NCBI GenBank assembly: GCA_009786675.1
Contig: WQRP01000033.1
Coordinates: forward strand, 1-14,472
Reading direction: 5' to 3'
Length of the DNA: 14,472 nucleotides
Source of the DNA: Treponema sp.
Lineage (GTDB): Bacteria; Spirochaetota; Spirochaetia; Treponematales; Breznakiellaceae
Positions 13,340 through 14,472 of the stretch are shown piece after piece (within the stretch, counting starts at the first letter, position 1; each line of letters begins with the position of its first letter). The position numbers and the translations under genes were made by a program. The notes under the pieces were generated by a model. That model did no database searches. It saw nothing but the letters and a program-made list of their open reading frames with translations, and was not told the DNA's origin.

Positions 13340-14472
13340 ATGAAGAACATCAGAAAGCTGAAGTATGCGTGGATAGTCGCCATTCTGGCGATTGTCGGGT
13401 TTGCCTTCGTGTCGTGCGAGGGGCCCATCGGTCCCGCCGGCGAGAGGGGCGAGACCGGAGCCGCCGGCGATGCGGGAATTGCCGGGGACACTGGGAGTCA
13501 GGGACCGCAAGGGCCGCAGGGACCGCAAGGGCCGCAGGGTGGCGAAGGAAGCGTTGGGGGAGACGGACCACAGGGTCCCGCAGGGAGCTTAACCCCGGTC
13601 GTGGGGAAAGTGATGGACCTGACCGGAGCCTATGATGCGATCGGCGACTGCGTGCTTGACACGGACGCCAACAAGGAATCGGGCGTTATGGACGGCGAGT
13701 ACAACCTGGTCGTTTCGCCGAACGTCGACGTCCTTTGGCTCACCGCGACAGTGGAAGGCTACGATGGGGAAGACCCGACGATCCCGACCGTGCTTTGGGT
13801 GTCCAGCGATCCTTCCGTGGCCGCGATCGATAACGTGGCAAGGGGTCCCGTTACGTTCGGGGAGCAAATTCGGGTAAGGATCGGCGGCGCGACGGGTTCC
13901 ACCGCAAGGATAACCGCGACGGCCCTTGGCGGAGACACCTTTGCGGCGGTCTACGTGCTGGTAACGGCTGATAACTACAGTATTAACCTGTTTGGGATAA
14001 CCGATGGCGATAACGTCGATATCTCCGAAGCCGGCTTTAGGAACGTGACGATATGGAACAGGGGCCTCAATGCCACCGGCGACCTGACTGTTACCGTGGA
14101 CGACTATGACGCCTTTGTCGTGGGACCGGCCATCGTCGGCAGCGCGGGCATCGTCGGCGCCGCCAACAACAACGGCACTTTCACGATCGACAGTATCCCC
14201 TCTGGCGGGTTCGCGGTCTTCTCGGTAAGCCCGGTTTACGGCTTTTCTTACGACGGGACCTTTACGTCCCTTGTGTCGGTGGACGGTGATGAAGTGGCGG
14301 CCTACTTTTACGTAAGCTATGACTTCGGCGACGTGGTGATCCCCGGTCCCGACCCCTGCGATTGCGATCCCGCCGTCCAGCCCTGCGTGGGCTGCGACTG
14401 CTACGATGACGGCTGCGAAGCCGCCTGCGCGTGCGTTCCCGCGGTGACCCCCGGTCCCGACTGCGACTGCGA
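13340..14472 (+). CDS. Collagen-like lipoprotein with Ig-like and cysteine-rich regions (3' truncated by window)
   Basis: The ATG at 13340 has AAGGAG (13325-13330) about 9 nt upstream; 377 codons are visible and the frame is open at the right edge. Residues 1-25 form a lipoprotein signal with lipobox FVSC, so C26 should be lipidated, with the loose lipobox typical of spirochaetes. Residues 28-81 are 18 uninterrupted Gly-X-Y triplets including four consecutive GPQ, expected to form a trimeric collagen-like stalk. About 120-210 resembles a bacterial Ig-like (BIg2-type) domain (VLWVSSDPSVAAIDN; TARITATALGG; AAVYVLVTA). A further beta-rich region runs to ~333. Then 10 cysteines fall within residues 340-377, mostly as CDC pairs separated by Pro/Asp. 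Probably a surface-exposed outer-membrane lipoprotein, perhaps an adhesin or structural filament; the role is not known. Confidence 0.88.
   Translation, partial: MKNIRKLKYAWIVAILAIVGFAFVSCEGPIGPAGERGETGAAGDAGIAGDTGSQGPQGPQGPQGPQGGEGSVGGDGPQGPAGSLTPVVGKVMDLTGAYDAIGDCVLDTDANKESGVMDGEYNLVVSPNVDVLWLTATVEGYDGEDPTIPTVLWVSSDPSVAAIDNVARGPVTFGEQIRVRIGGATGSTARITATALGGDTFAAVYVLVTADNYSINLFGITDGDNVDISEAGFRNVTIWNRGLNATGDLTVTVDDYDAFVVGPAIVGSAGIVGAANNNGTFTIDSIPSGGFAVFSVSPVYGFSYDGTFTSLVSVDGDEVAAYFYVSYDFGDVVIPGPDPCDCDPAVQPCVGCDCYDDGCEAACACVPAVTPGPDCDC
13502..13537 (+). repeat. 18-bp perfect tandem repeat encoding GPQ triplets
   Basis: GGACCGCAAGGGCCGCAG occurs twice in tandem (13502-13519, 13520-13537), encoding the consecutive GPQ collagen triplets. 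Perfect identity over two units indicates recent duplication; because the unit is a multiple of 9, changes in copy number keep both frame and triplet register. Confidence 0.9.

Overview
The window is a GC-rich bacterial chromosome segment, most consistent with a spirochaete of the Treponema lineage. The pointers are a ThrH-type phosphatase next to birA and serS, a treponemal-looking LptD-like barrel, several outer-membrane barrels, an XRE regulator with an Rpn/PDDEXK_2 protein of the type greatly expanded in treponemes, and a lipoprotein with a loose spirochaete-style lipobox. The taxonomic call is inference from protein resemblance; there is no rRNA marker here.

Layout. 2-1630 (+) is the 3' part of an LptD-like outer-membrane protein, meeting thrH (1627-2232, -) tail to tail. 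thrH and birA (2296-3123, +) diverge from a 63-bp region; serS (3133-4407, +) follows birA by 9 bp. A 991-residue exported protein (4546-7521, +) joins a HELAH metallopeptidase domain, a beta-propeller-like region and a C-terminal barrel. It converges on a two-gene minus-strand unit, a small barrel protein (8080-9027) followed by the DNA glycosylase gene mpg (7404-8078), whose 3' end overlaps the peptidase gene antisense by 118 bp. A GH36 alpha-galactosidase (9151-11571, +) diverges from that unit. Then comes a minus-strand accessory unit: XRE regulator (12625-13035), Rpn-family nuclease (11703-12605) and a 52-codon Rpn-tail remnant (11543-11701). A 304-bp AT-richer regulatory region (13036-13339) with ACATAATT operator-like sites and a 22-codon small ORF leads to a collagen-like, cysteine-rich lipoprotein (13340 to the right edge).

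The core genes do housekeeping: biotinylation, tRNA charging, phosphoserine or homoserine metabolism, base-excision repair and alpha-galactoside use. The envelope genes point to a diderm cell. The accessory right end is the most interesting part. The Rpn gene contains an internal ATG behind a perfect AGGAGGAG Shine-Dalgarno that would yield a 72-residue C-terminal protein, the arrangement reported for intragenic Rpn antitoxins in E. coli. The recombinant tail fragment just downstream carries a second copy of the same start region. A further pattern is that genes for cytoplasmic proteins tend to lack a Shine-Dalgarno and have a -10-like hexamer only 5-8 nt from the start codon, suggesting leaderless mRNAs, whereas three complete or 5'-complete exported-protein genes have good ribosome binding sites.
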